Shown here piece by piece: positions 1 to 6,865 of a DNA stretch of 64,000 nucleotides (position 1 is the first letter of the stretch; each line of letters starts with the position of its first letter). A program made the translations under genes and the position numbers. The notes under the pieces are model-generated. The model saw only the letters and a program-made list of their open reading frames with translations, was not told the DNA's origin and made no database searches. Source of the stretch: DASUPK01 sp963843085. Its GTDB lineage: Bacteria > Actinomycetota > Thermoleophilia > Solirubrobacterales > 70-9. The DNA lies in NCBI GenBank assembly GCA_963843085.1, contig CAWJJG010000011.1:1338391-1402390 (forward strand), in the 5' to 3' direction.

Positions 1-322
1 GATCGTCAGGCCGCGGAGCATCGCTGAAGCTGCGGTTCCAGGAGCGTCGTCTCATCCGGTCGCGCTCCTTGGCCGGATCGATCGACCTGCCTCGGATCCA
101 TGTGCCCAGGAGGAGCGCCAGCCAATACGAGACGACGATCCCGGTGGCGATGAAGATGGCGAGCGAGGGTGTCAGCTCCTTCTTCGTGCCTGCGAGCTTC
201 GACGCGAACCAGACCCACGCGAGCGGGATTCCGGCCGCTGCCACGATCGCGATGGCGGTTCCCCACACTGAGCCCACTCCGATGACGATTCGCCGAACGC
301 GGTGGTGCTCATTCCTGGCCAT
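1..322 (-). CDS. small membrane protein, C-terminus outside window
   Basis: An open frame starts with ATG at 322 and runs off the left edge with no stop, giving 107 residues. It has two clear hydrophobic segments, at about residues 13-40 and 53-76, separated by a short Lys-rich loop. A basic tail follows (around residues 77-96, rich in Arg). I do not recognise the family. It lies 52 bases downstream of the next membrane protein gene on the same strand, and the gap is AT-rich for this genome, so it may have its own promoter. The clean hydrophobic pattern and codon choice support coding. The end of the protein is not visible. Confidence 0.5.
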   Translation of the reverse strand, partial: MARNEHHRVRRIVIGVGSVWGTAIAIVAAAGIPLAWVWFASKLAGTKKELTPSLAIFIATGIVVSYWLALLLGTWIRGRSIDPAKERDRMRRRSWNRSFSDAPRPDD

Positions 323-374
323 GACGACCGCATACACTAGCGTATTCAAATACAGGTATGTATCTGATCCTCCG

Positions 375-950
375 CTAGATGTCGCCGGGTGGGGATGGCA
401 TCTGGATGCGAGCCATCGCCCGGATCATGAAGTAGAAGAGCGCCCCCGATCCGGCCAGGAGAAGCGTCGTCCCGACCGCCTGGAGCACCGAGCTGACCAC
501 GACCAGCCCGAACGCGCTGGCGAGCATGACGAGGAGCAGCACGGTCTGGAAGCCCAAGACCGCCCAGTAGCGCGCTCGCCACATGCCGACGGTCATCGCC
601 CAGAGGACGATGCCGAAGACGATGATCGGAACCGGCTTGATGTGCCGCCCGCCGGCATCCACGCCCGCGATGGCGAGGCCGGCGGAGACGGTGAAGACGA
701 TCGCCAGCACAGCGGAGGCGATTGCGCCCACCGTGACCGCGGTCGGCCGTTCGCCCTCGTCGAGCGGCTCGAGCTTCGCGCGAGCCTCGTCGTTGCGCTC
801 CTCGTAGCGCCGGGACATCTTCTCCTGGAAGGTCTCCGTCGGCTCGGGGGTGGTTGCGGTGGCGGCGTCGCCGTTGGTCCCGCCGGTGCGCTCGGCGACT
901 CGGCGCTTTCGCTTCTGTCGCTCCGCTCGCTTGCGCTCCCGGTCGCTCAT
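375..950 (-). CDS. four-TM conserved membrane protein downstream of thiE
   Basis: 191 residues. A strongly basic N-terminus (residues 1-20) is followed by a polar linker to about residue 68. Four hydrophobic helices follow, roughly at 71-97, 104-124, 127-156 and 157-178. The ATG at 950 overlaps the thiE stop by four bases (ATGA), and a GGGAG sequence lies just upstream, so it is translationally coupled to thiE. The frame stays open far upstream through thiE and beyond, but that part is antisense or out-of-frame shadow. Function unknown. Coupling to thiE could mean a role linked to thiamine, but that is only an inference from position. Confidence 0.75.
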   Translation of the reverse strand: MSDRERKRAERQKRKRRVAERTGGTNGDAATATTPEPTETFQEKMSRRYEERNDEARAKLEPLDEGERPTAVTVGAIASAVLAIVFTVSAGLAIAGVDAGGRHIKPVPIIVFGIVLWAMTVGMWRARYWAVLGFQTVLLLVMLASAFGLVVVSSVLQAVGTTLLLAGSGALFYFMIRAMARIQMPSPPGDI

Positions 951-1654
951 TCGCGCTCCCGGCGGGCCGCCGGGTCGACCGCGTCGAACAGTCCCGTCGC
1001 CGCGGCCCGTGGATCGGCCGCGTCGCGGATCGACCTGACGACGCAGATCCGCTCCGCGCCGGAGGAGACGACCTCGTCCACGTTCCCGGCGTCGATCCCG
1101 CCGATCGCGAACCAGGGGCGCTCGGCGATCCCGGCGGCTTCGCGGATCAACTCGAGGCCGGTGGCCGGACGACCCTCCTTGGTGGGGGTCTCCCAGATCG
1201 GTCCGACGCTGATGTAGTCGATGGGTTCCTTCGCGGCCGCCTCGATCTGCTCCCGGCTGTGAGTGGAGAGCCCGATGATCGCGTCGGGGCCCATGATCCG
1301 GCGGGCCTCCGCAGGGTCCATGTCGTCCTGGCCCACGTGCACGCCGTCGGCTCGCAGCTCCAGCGCCAGGTGGGGGTCGTCGTTGACGATGAACAGGGCC
1401 GCGTAGGTGTTGGCCAGCCGCCGGAAGGTGTGGCCCGAGCGCTCGATCGCGCTGCGGGGCAGCTCGCGGTCGCGCAGCTCGATCATCCCCACGCCCGCGC
1501 CCATCGCCGCATTCAGCAGGCGCTCCGGGTCCTGGCCGTGCGGACGCCCCTCGCAGACGAGGTAGAGACGGGCCCAGCGCAGACGCTGGCGTCGCAGCTC
1601 CCCGATGGCCTCGGGGGGAGCCAGATGAGTCGGGCCGGACGCGTCGTCGATCAC
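947..1654 (-). CDS. thiE: thiamine phosphate synthase ThiE
   Basis: Joins the pyrimidine (HMP-PP) and thiazole phosphate halves into thiamine phosphate in the cytosol. Family motifs along the TIM barrel: IELRDR (residues 58-63), FIVNDD (88-93), DGVHVGQDD (103-111), GLSTHS (128-133), SVGPIWETPTK (149-159), AIGGI (183-187) and a final VVRSI. I chose GTG at 1654 (235 aa), which leaves a normal short N-terminus. An upstream TTG at 1684 is possible but would lie inside the riboswitch on the opposite strand. Neither start has a good ribosome binding site. The gene diverges from thiO and overlaps the downstream membrane protein by 4 bp. No riboswitch is evident on its own side. Confidence 0.9.
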   Translation of the reverse strand: MIDDASGPTHLAPPEAIGELRRQRLRWARLYLVCEGRPHGQDPERLLNAAMGAGVGMIELRDRELPRSAIERSGHTFRRLANTYAALFIVNDDPHLALELRADGVHVGQDDMDPAEARRIMGPDAIIGLSTHSREQIEAAAKEPIDYISVGPIWETPTKEGRPATGLELIREAAGIAERPWFAIGGIDAGNVDEVVSSGAERICVVRSIRDAADPRAAATGLFDAVDPAARRERE

Positions 1655-1682
1655 TGCATGGGCAAGGGTACGATGAACGTGC

Positions 1683-1770
1683 AACGGGAGCCCACCAAAG
1701 GGCTGAGAGGGCGGCTGAAGCGCCGCCGACCGTCCGAACCTGATCCGGGTAATGCCGGCGCAGGGAGGTT
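1683..1770 (+). promoter_or_regulatory. TPP (THI-box) riboswitch
   Basis: The plus strand has the conserved THI-box elements in order: CGGGAGCCC at 1685, GGCTGAGAGG at 1701, a GC-rich P3 hairpin (GCGGC/GCCGC, about 1711-1728), then GAACCTGATCCGGGTAATGCC and the closing GGCGCAGGGAGG, ending near 1768. These are the pyrophosphate- and pyrimidine-sensing parts of the thiamine pyrophosphate aptamer. It ends about 35 bases before the thiO GTG start, so control is probably at translation initiation or by early termination. It would lower thiO and thiS-thiG expression when TPP is plentiful. Confidence 0.95.
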
Positions 1771-1803
1771 GGAGCGCCTCGGCCGCCCAGATCGGAAGCG
1801 GCA

Positions 1804-2964
1804 GTGAGAGACGAAACGAACAGCGGATTCGATGCGATCTTCGTCGGCGGCGGCGTGATCGGCCTGGCCTCGGCCTGGCGGACCGCGCAGAGCGGGGCCC
1901 GTGTCTGCGTCCTGGAGGCGGAGCGGCCGGCCGCGGGCGCGACGGGTGTCGCCGCGGGGATGCTGGCCCCGGCGGGCGAGGCGTCCTGGGGCGAGGAGCG
2001 ACTGCTCGCCCTCAATCTGGCGTCGCTCGGCCTCTGGCCCGGCTTCGCCGAGGAGCTGGAGCGCCTCTCCGGGATCGAAACCGGGTTCGCGCGGCGGGGC
2101 GCCCTGCACGTTGCGCTCGACCGGGACGAGGCCGAGAGCCTGCGTCGCCGGTACGACCTCCAGCGGAAGCTTGGCCTCGACTCCGAGTGGCTGTCCGGCG
2201 GAGCGTGCAGGAAGCTCGAGCCCGGGTTGGCCACCGCGGTCCGCGGTGGGGCCCATGTACCGGGCGATGCGACCGTCGACCCGCGTCGCGTGGCGGCGGC
2301 TCTCCTGGCTGCCCTCGACTCGACCGGGGTGACGGTGCACGCCGGCGTGCGGGTCGTCTCCGCCGAGCGACGCGAGGGCTGGCGGCTCACGGCCGCGGAC
2401 GGCCGGGCCTTTGCCGGCGCCTCCCTCGTGTTGGCGGCCGGCTGCTGGTCCGGCCGCCTGGAGTGGGTCCCGGCCGAGTCGAGGCCGCCTGTCCGCCCGG
2501 TGAAGGGGGAGATCGTGACGCTGCGCGGACCGGCCGATGAGCCCGTCACCGAGCGGATCGTCGCCGGGGACCGCGTGTACACGGTCCCTCGAGCCGATGG
2601 CAGGCTGATCGTCGGCGCGACCGTGGAGGAGCGAGGGTTCGACATGACCGTCACCGCGGGAGGCGTTCACGAGCTGCTCAGAGAGGCGTATCGGCTGCTT
2701 CCGGAGATCGCCGAGCTCGAGCTGGCCGAGACGGCCGCCGGCCTGCGCCCGGGCAGCCCCGACAATGCGCCGATGATCGGAGAGAGCGCAACCGAGAGCC
2801 TGCTCGTCGCCACGGGGCACTTCCGCAACGGGGTGCTTCAGGCGCCACTCACGGCCGAATGTGTCGCCGCGCTGCTCGGGGGCGAGCCGCCTCCCATCGA
2901 CCTGACGCCCTTCTCGCCGCTTCGATTCGCGGGCGAGCGGGCCGAGGCGGCTGAGGTCGCATGA
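1804..2964 (+). CDS. thiO: glycine oxidase ThiO (FAD-dependent)
   Basis: 386 residues. Oxidises glycine to iminoglycine (dehydroglycine), the glycine-derived input for the ThiG thiazole synthase. The N-terminal FAD motif is GGGVIG (residues 15-20). The DAO-type fold continues with GVAAGMLAP (about 48-56) and ends with the typical ATGHFRNGV stretch near residue 337. The start is GTG at 1804, just behind the TPP riboswitch. Its stop overlaps the ATG of thiS-thiG (ATGA, 2961-2964), so the two are translationally coupled and share the riboswitch. An aerobic glycine-oxidase route, rather than the tyrosine-based ThiH route, is implied. Confidence 0.93.
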   Translation: MRDETNSGFDAIFVGGGVIGLASAWRTAQSGARVCVLEAERPAAGATGVAAGMLAPAGEASWGEERLLALNLASLGLWPGFAEELERLSGIETGFARRGALHVALDRDEAESLRRRYDLQRKLGLDSEWLSGGACRKLEPGLATAVRGGAHVPGDATVDPRRVAAALLAALDSTGVTVHAGVRVVSAERREGWRLTAADGRAFAGASLVLAAGCWSGRLEWVPAESRPPVRPVKGEIVTLRGPADEPVTERIVAGDRVYTVPRADGRLIVGATVEERGFDMTVTAGGVHELLREAYRLLPEIAELELAETAAGLRPGSPDNAPMIGESATESLLVATGHFRNGVLQAPLTAECVAALLGGEPPPIDLTPFSPLRFAGERAEAAEVA

Positions 2965-3935
2965 ACGTCGAGCTGAACGGCGAGATCGTCAGGCTCCCCG
3001 ATGGCGCGACCGTGGCCACGGCGATCGAAACCTCCGGAGCCGCCACCGAGCGTGGCGTCGCAGTCGCGCTCGACGGCGACGTGGTTCCGCGCAGCGAGTG
3101 GGAGAAGACCTCCCTCTCCGATGGGCAGAAGGTGGAGGTGCTCGCGGCGATCCAGGGTGGCGCCGACGGCGGCCTCGAGCTCGGCGACCGGACCTGGGGC
3201 TCGCGCCTGATCGTCGGCACCGGCGGGTTTCGCTCCCTCGAGCAGATGGAGGAGGCGCTGATCGCCTCCGGCACGGAGATCGTCACGGTCGCCCTGCGCA
3301 GGGTGGACCCGGCATCGCAGGGCTCGGTCCTCGACGTGATCCGCCGGCTCGGCCTGTTCGCGCTGCCGAACACAGCCGGCTGCTACACGGCGCGCGACGC
3401 CGTGCGGACGGCGAAGCTCGCGCGCGAGGCATTCGAGACCGACTGGGTGAAGCTGGAGGTGATCGGCGACGATCGCACCCTCTTCCCCGATGCAGTCGAG
3501 CTGCTCGACGCGGCTGAGCAGCTCGTCGACGACGGCTTCACGGTTCTCCCCTACACCAACGACGACCCGATTCTGGCCCGGCGGCTCGAGGAGGCTGGCT
3601 GTGCGTCCGTGATGCCGCTCGGCTCGCCGATCGGCTCGGGGATGGGGATTCGAAATCCCTACAACGTGCGAATCATCGCCGAGCGAGCGAGCGTCCCGGT
3701 GATCCTGGACGCCGGGATCGGCACCGCCTCCGATGCCGCTCTCGCGATGGAGCTGGGCTGCGACGCGGTGCTGCTGGCGAGCGCGGTCTCGCGGGCCGAG
3801 GACCCGGCCGGGATGGGCGCGGCGATGCGTTCGGCGGTCGAGGCGGGCTGGGCCGCGAGGCAGGCAGGGCGGATCCCGCGCCAGCTGCACGCCGAGGCAT
3901 CGACCCCGCTCGAGGGAACCCCGGAGCTCTCCTAG
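2961..3935 (+). CDS. thiSG: ThiS-ThiG fusion: sulfur carrier plus thiazole synthase
   Basis: 324 residues. Residues 1-67 are a ThiS beta-grasp domain (a DGATVATAIE-type core) ending at the Gly-Gly (66-67) that is normally the free C-terminus receiving sulfur. ThiG follows with only a short linker from about residue 72. Its motifs include GTGGF (86-90), PNTAGC (136-141), Lys164 in WVKLEVIGD (the Schiff-base lysine region) and PLGSPIGSG further on. ThiS normally needs a free C-terminal glycine for adenylation and thiocarboxylate formation, so the fusion must be cut or work differently. Fused thiSG genes have been annotated elsewhere. No thiF or thiazole-sulfur enzyme lies nearby. The stop codon shares CTAG with the convergent neighbour. 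Confidence 0.92.
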   Translation: MNVELNGEIVRLPDGATVATAIETSGAATERGVAVALDGDVVPRSEWEKTSLSDGQKVEVLAAIQGGADGGLELGDRTWGSRLIVGTGGFRSLEQMEEALIASGTEIVTVALRRVDPASQGSVLDVIRRLGLFALPNTAGCYTARDAVRTAKLAREAFETDWVKLEVIGDDRTLFPDAVELLDAAEQLVDDGFTVLPYTNDDPILARRLEEAGCASVMPLGSPIGSGMGIRNPYNVRIIAERASVPVILDAGIGTASDAALAMELGCDAVLLASAVSRAEDPAGMGAAMRSAVEAGWAARQAGRIPRQLHAEASTPLEGTPELS

Positions 3936-4528
3936 CGACGCCGGAGCCGGCCGGCTATCTGGTCGACGCCCTCGCCGAACGCGCCGAACGTCCAGCCCAC
4001 GCCGTGGGCCGCCTTGTTGAACACGGTGTCGGAGACCGGCGCGGCGGCGCGGTCAGGATCCCTGCCGAGCTCGACGGACGCCTGGCGAACAGCGTCCAGA
4101 TGTGGCTCGAAGCGCACGGCCCAGTCCTCGCAGAACCCGGCCATGTCGCGGTCGTCGCGGGCTCGTGCCAGCTCCGCGAGCTGCCGGAGCAGCGTCGTCA
4201 GGTGCTCGCCGTCGAGGACCGAGAACCGCGCCACCATGCCGGCGTCGCCGCCGCGGTCCGCGATGCCCGTCCGCAGGTCGGCGAGCCTCGCGCCGAGGTT
4301 CTGGGCCATCGGACTGCCGTAGAGGCTGTATGCCTCGGTGCGCGGCCGCAACTCCTCCAGGAGCCGGTCCGCCTCGGCGGCCCCCCGCTGGAGCTTCTCG
4401 CCGATCGGGATGTCCTCCAGCAGCGTCCCGATCCGCGCCCAGCGATGGGTCAGGTGGCGCGTCGAGACGTAGAGCTCCCGGTAGGCGCGGTGCTCGGCGG
4501 GGTGGAGCTTCGGGTTCTCCTCGGTCAT
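3932..4528 (-). CDS. conserved hypothetical helical protein
   Basis: 198 residues, family not recognised. It is predicted to be almost wholly alpha-helical and soluble, with many Arg, Glu and Leu residues, no signal peptide, no membrane segment and no cysteine motif. Several regularly spaced Leu/Ala/Glu stretches (residues 40-70 and 95-150) look like a helical bundle. It converges on thiS-thiG, with both stops read from one CTAG at 3932-3935. It diverges from the radical SAM gene, sharing the 116-base gap that holds the SOS box, which could also serve this gene. The start is ATG at 4528 with no strong ribosome binding site. Confidence 0.7.
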   Translation of the reverse strand: MTEENPKLHPAEHRAYRELYVSTRHLTHRWARIGTLLEDIPIGEKLQRGAAEADRLLEELRPRTEAYSLYGSPMAQNLGARLADLRTGIADRGGDAGMVARFSVLDGEHLTTLLRQLAELARARDDRDMAGFCEDWAVRFEPHLDAVRQASVELGRDPDRAAAPVSDTVFNKAAHGVGWTFGAFGEGVDQIAGRLRRR

Positions 4529-4595
4529 GCGGGATGCAGGATCACAGAAGCGGCAGGGCCGGCGTTGAACGGTTGGACGCCGTGTTCACGGTATG

Positions 4596-4609
4596 CGAAC
4601 ATACGTTCG
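4596..4609. promoter_or_regulatory. LexA-type SOS box
   Basis: CGAACATACGTTCG fits the Bacillus/actinobacterial LexA operator pattern CGAACRNRYGTTYG, with perfect GAAC/GTTC arms and a four-base centre. It lies 35 bases upstream of the radical SAM start at 4645 and 67 bases from the divergent start at 4528. Only the sequence match is seen here; LexA binding is inferred. Confidence 0.75.
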
Positions 4610-4644
4610 TATTCGGATCCCGGACTTGTAAGGACTGGAGAGCG

Positions 4645-5670
4645 ATGCGCTGGGACGCACAGAGGGTCGACAGAGAGAAGGGAAGGAGCCTTCCCGGCCT
4701 CGACGTCGAGCGGGTTAGGACCTTCGACGCTCCCGAGGCCCTCGGCATCAACTTCCACGAGGTCCGGGCGAAGTCGGCCCTCAACAAGGTGCCGGGCGAC
4801 TACCTGCCGTTCAACTGGACGGTCAACACCTTCAGGGGCTGCAGTCATGCGTGCGTTTTTTGCTTCGCTCGCAACACGCACACCTATCTGGACCTCGATG
4901 CAGGCCCGGACTTCGAGCGCGAGATCGTCGTCAAGACCAACGTCCCGGAATTGCTGCGGGCCGAGCTGGCGAGGCCGAGCTGGAAGCGCGAGCTGGTCGC
5001 GATCGGGACGAACACCGACCCGTACCAGTGGGCCGAGGGGAAATACCGCCTGATGCCTCCGATCATCGAGGCGTTGCGGGACTTCGAGACGCCGCTGTCG
5101 GTGCTGAGCAAATCCCCTCTGCCGCTGCGCGACCTCGACCTATACCTCGAGCTCGCGGAGGTGGCGGACGTCTCGGTCAACTTCTCCGTCCCGACGCTCG
5201 ACGAGAAGATCTGGCGGCAGACCGAGCCGCACACACCCCATCCGCGCAAGCGCCTCGAGGCGGTCGCGGCGTTCAACGAGGCGGGGATTCCCTCCGGGGT
5301 CCTGGTCGCCCCGCTGATGCCGGGCATCAACGACTCCCCCGAGCTGGTGGAGGAGATCGTCTCGATCGCCGAGGAGGCCGGCGCCACCTTCGTCAACGGG
5401 ATCGCCCTGCACCTGCGGCCCGGGGTGAAGGAGGTGTTCATGTCGTGGCTCTCCGCGGCCCGCCCGGATCTGCTGCCGAGGTACGAGGACCTCTATCAGG
5501 ACCGTGCCTACGCGCCGAGTGCCGAGCGCAAGCGGATCGGCTCGCTGGTGCGCGCGCCGAATCTCTCCCATGACCCGCGGTACAGCCGGCGGGCGGGGCT
5601 CGAGGCGCTCCGCAAGAGGCGAGCTGCTGAGCGGTTGGAGCCCGAGGTCGTCCAGACGAAGCTCTTCTAG
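4645..5670 (+). CDS. radical SAM protein, Rv2578c/SplB-like (COG1533 type)
   Basis: 341 residues. The radical SAM cluster motif CSHACVFC is present, with Cys66, Cys70 and Cys73 (CX3CX2C). Before it is the family's typical INFHEVRAKSALNKVP stretch, and after it IGTNTDPYQ and SVLSKSP. The overall match is to actinobacterial Rv2578c-like proteins, often labelled as DNA-repair photolyase (spore photoproduct lyase) relatives, though the true substrate is unknown. ATG 4645 is chosen because CTGGAG precedes it and because it lies downstream of the SOS box; the frame remains open upstream. LexA control would fit a DNA-damage role. Confidence 0.88.
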   Translation: MRWDAQRVDREKGRSLPGLDVERVRTFDAPEALGINFHEVRAKSALNKVPGDYLPFNWTVNTFRGCSHACVFCFARNTHTYLDLDAGPDFEREIVVKTNVPELLRAELARPSWKRELVAIGTNTDPYQWAEGKYRLMPPIIEALRDFETPLSVLSKSPLPLRDLDLYLELAEVADVSVNFSVPTLDEKIWRQTEPHTPHPRKRLEAVAAFNEAGIPSGVLVAPLMPGINDSPELVEEIVSIAEEAGATFVNGIALHLRPGVKEVFMSWLSAARPDLLPRYEDLYQDRAYAPSAERKRIGSLVRAPNLSHDPRYSRRAGLEALRKRRAAERLEPEVVQTKLF

Positions 5671-5697
5671 CTGACTACCCCTGACTTCGTCTTTGTC

Positions 5698-5713
5698 CGC
5701 GCCACGAGGCGCG
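5698..5713. terminator. small hairpin between convergent genes
   Basis: CGCGCC-ACGA-GGCGCG forms a six-base-pair stem in the gap between the radical SAM gene and the Rrf2 gene. A short T-rich stretch follows on the plus strand but there is no true U-tract. It may act as a weak terminator; evidence is limited to the fold. Confidence 0.35.
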
Positions 5714-5733
5714 ACCCGTTTCATGTCGGACGG

Positions 5734-6189
5734 CTAGCGCTGACTCCAGGCTTCCGCCGGCTCGCTCAGTTCACGGACCTCGGAGGGCAGCTTGCCGTCG
5801 ACGACGTCGGCGAGTGAGGTGTCCTCCATCACCTCGCGGATGTTGGCGCGGAGAGCGATCCATACCTTCTGAAGTGGCTCGGCCTGGCCCGTGTACCTGA
5901 GGGTCTCGGGGCCCTGGCCGCGGACGGTCGCCAGCGGCCCCTCGACGGCCCTCACGATGTCCGCCAGGCTGACCTCGCCGGCGTCCTTGGCGAGCCAATA
6001 GCCGCCCTGGGCGCCTCGCCGGCTGGCGACGATCCCGGTGTGCTTGAGCTCGCCGAGGATGTTCTCCAGAAACTTCAGCGGGATGCCCTGGGCATCGGCG
6101 ATCGCCTCGCCCTTGACCGGGTCGCCGCCCGCAGCGGCGAGCTCAACAGCCGCGCGAACGGCGTAGTCGACCTTGGCGGAGATCCTCAT
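5734..6189 (-). CDS. Rrf2-family transcriptional regulator
   Basis: 151 residues. Opens with the family signature MRISAKVDYAVRAAVELA, followed by a winged helix-turn-helix (about residues 25-65, with IPLKFLENILGELKHTGIV and the wing GAQGGYWLAK). The three cysteines that hold the iron-sulfur cluster in IscR/NsrR/RsrR-type members are absent from the corresponding region (about 92-108). It is therefore probably a cluster-free member (CymR-like) sensing another signal, possibly through a partner protein. A TAGAGT box nine bases before the ATG suggests a leaderless transcript. The target genes cannot be told from the neighbourhood. Confidence 0.9.
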   Translation of the reverse strand: MRISAKVDYAVRAAVELAAAGGDPVKGEAIADAQGIPLKFLENILGELKHTGIVASRRGAQGGYWLAKDAGEVSLADIVRAVEGPLATVRGQGPETLRYTGQAEPLQKVWIALRANIREVMEDTSLADVVDGKLPSEVRELSEPAEAWSQR

Positions 6190-6224
6190 CCCTGGGGGAC
6201 TCTAGTGCTCACGGAGGCGATGCC

Positions 6225-6230
6225 TAGACT
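6225..6230 (+). promoter_or_regulatory. -10 box (TAGACT) of tRNA-Lys
   Basis: TAGACT ends six bases before the mature tRNA 5' end at 6237. The same hexamer, within CCTAGACT, precedes tRNA-Glu and the 62-residue zinc-ribbon gene in this window. No clear -35 is visible. Confidence 0.5.
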
Positions 6231-6236
6231 TGCCCG

Positions 6237-6310
6237 GCCCCCTTAAGTCAACTGGTCTAGACGGCGAGACTTTTAATCTCGTAATCCGGGTTCGAGTCCC
6301 GGAGGGGGCA
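6237..6310 (+). tRNA. tRNA-Lys (anticodon TTT)
   Basis: 74 bases with a seven-pair acceptor stem GCCCCCT/AGGGGGC. The anticodon stem is CGAGA/TCTCG with loop CTTTTAA (anticodon 6272-6274), and the T arm is CCGGG-TTCGAGT-CCCGG. The discriminator is A, and the 3' CCA is not encoded (CTC follows). Confidence 0.96.
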
Positions 6311-6364
6311 CTCTGTTCCCGATTTGCAGGCCTTTTGCCTTGCTTTCCAGGCCAGGATCTTCTC

Positions 6365-6859
6365 GTGGCGAGCGGGAAAGACATCGACCGGGATTTGGCG
6401 GCGCCGGTTCCGCTCGTGAAGAACCGTGGAAGGCCACCCGACCCGCGCCGACGGTGCGCGGTCGAGATGCGTATGTGCCGGCGCCATGGAATGACCGAGT
6501 TCGCCTTCTACAGCCGCGGACCGGGACTGGGCAGGAAGTGGTCCTGCAAACGGTGTGTGGGCGAGGCGGTGACGCGCCGGAAGCAGAAGCTCAAGCGGCT
6601 GCTCGTCGCGGAGGCGGGCGGGCAATGCGCCATTTGCGGCTACGACCGCTGCATCATCAATCTCACCTTCCATCACGTCGATCCGACCAGGAAGTCGTTC
6701 GCAATGTCGATGGCAGTGGGCCGTTCCGTCTCGGCATTTCGAGAGGAGGCCAAGAAGTGCGTCCTCGTCTGCGCCAATTGACACGGGGAGATCGAGGCGG
6801 GACTGATCGAGAGCTCGCCGGCTGGTGCGAAGTACCGAGGGCGCTCGAGGGTGGCCTGA
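6365..6859 (+). pseudogene. HNH/zinc-ribbon-type protein interrupted by TGA at a Cys position
   Basis: From GTG 6365 the frame encodes an N-terminal zinc site (a Cys-x2-His in MCRRHG and a Cys-x2-Cys in SCKRC). A C-terminal HNH-like core follows: CAICGYD, then HHVDP, then KKCVLVCAN. TGA at 6779-6781 stops the protein at 138 residues, just where related actinobacterial proteins have the final Cys of a CANCH motif. After the TGA the same frame continues with HGEIEAGL for 25 codons to a normal TGA at 6857-6859. A single-base TGC-to-TGA change explains this. Possible readings are a nonsense pseudogene, a sequencing error, or selenocysteine. Loss of the fourth metal ligand would probably destroy the zinc site if translation stops. 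Confidence 0.6.
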
Positions 6860-6865
6860 TCCGGC

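Noticed and set aside
69..1217. Long plus-strand frame across the first kilobase
   Set aside because: It runs antisense to the thiE end and the membrane protein genes, is rich in His/Arg/Asp as mirror frames in GC-rich DNA are, and shows no domain.
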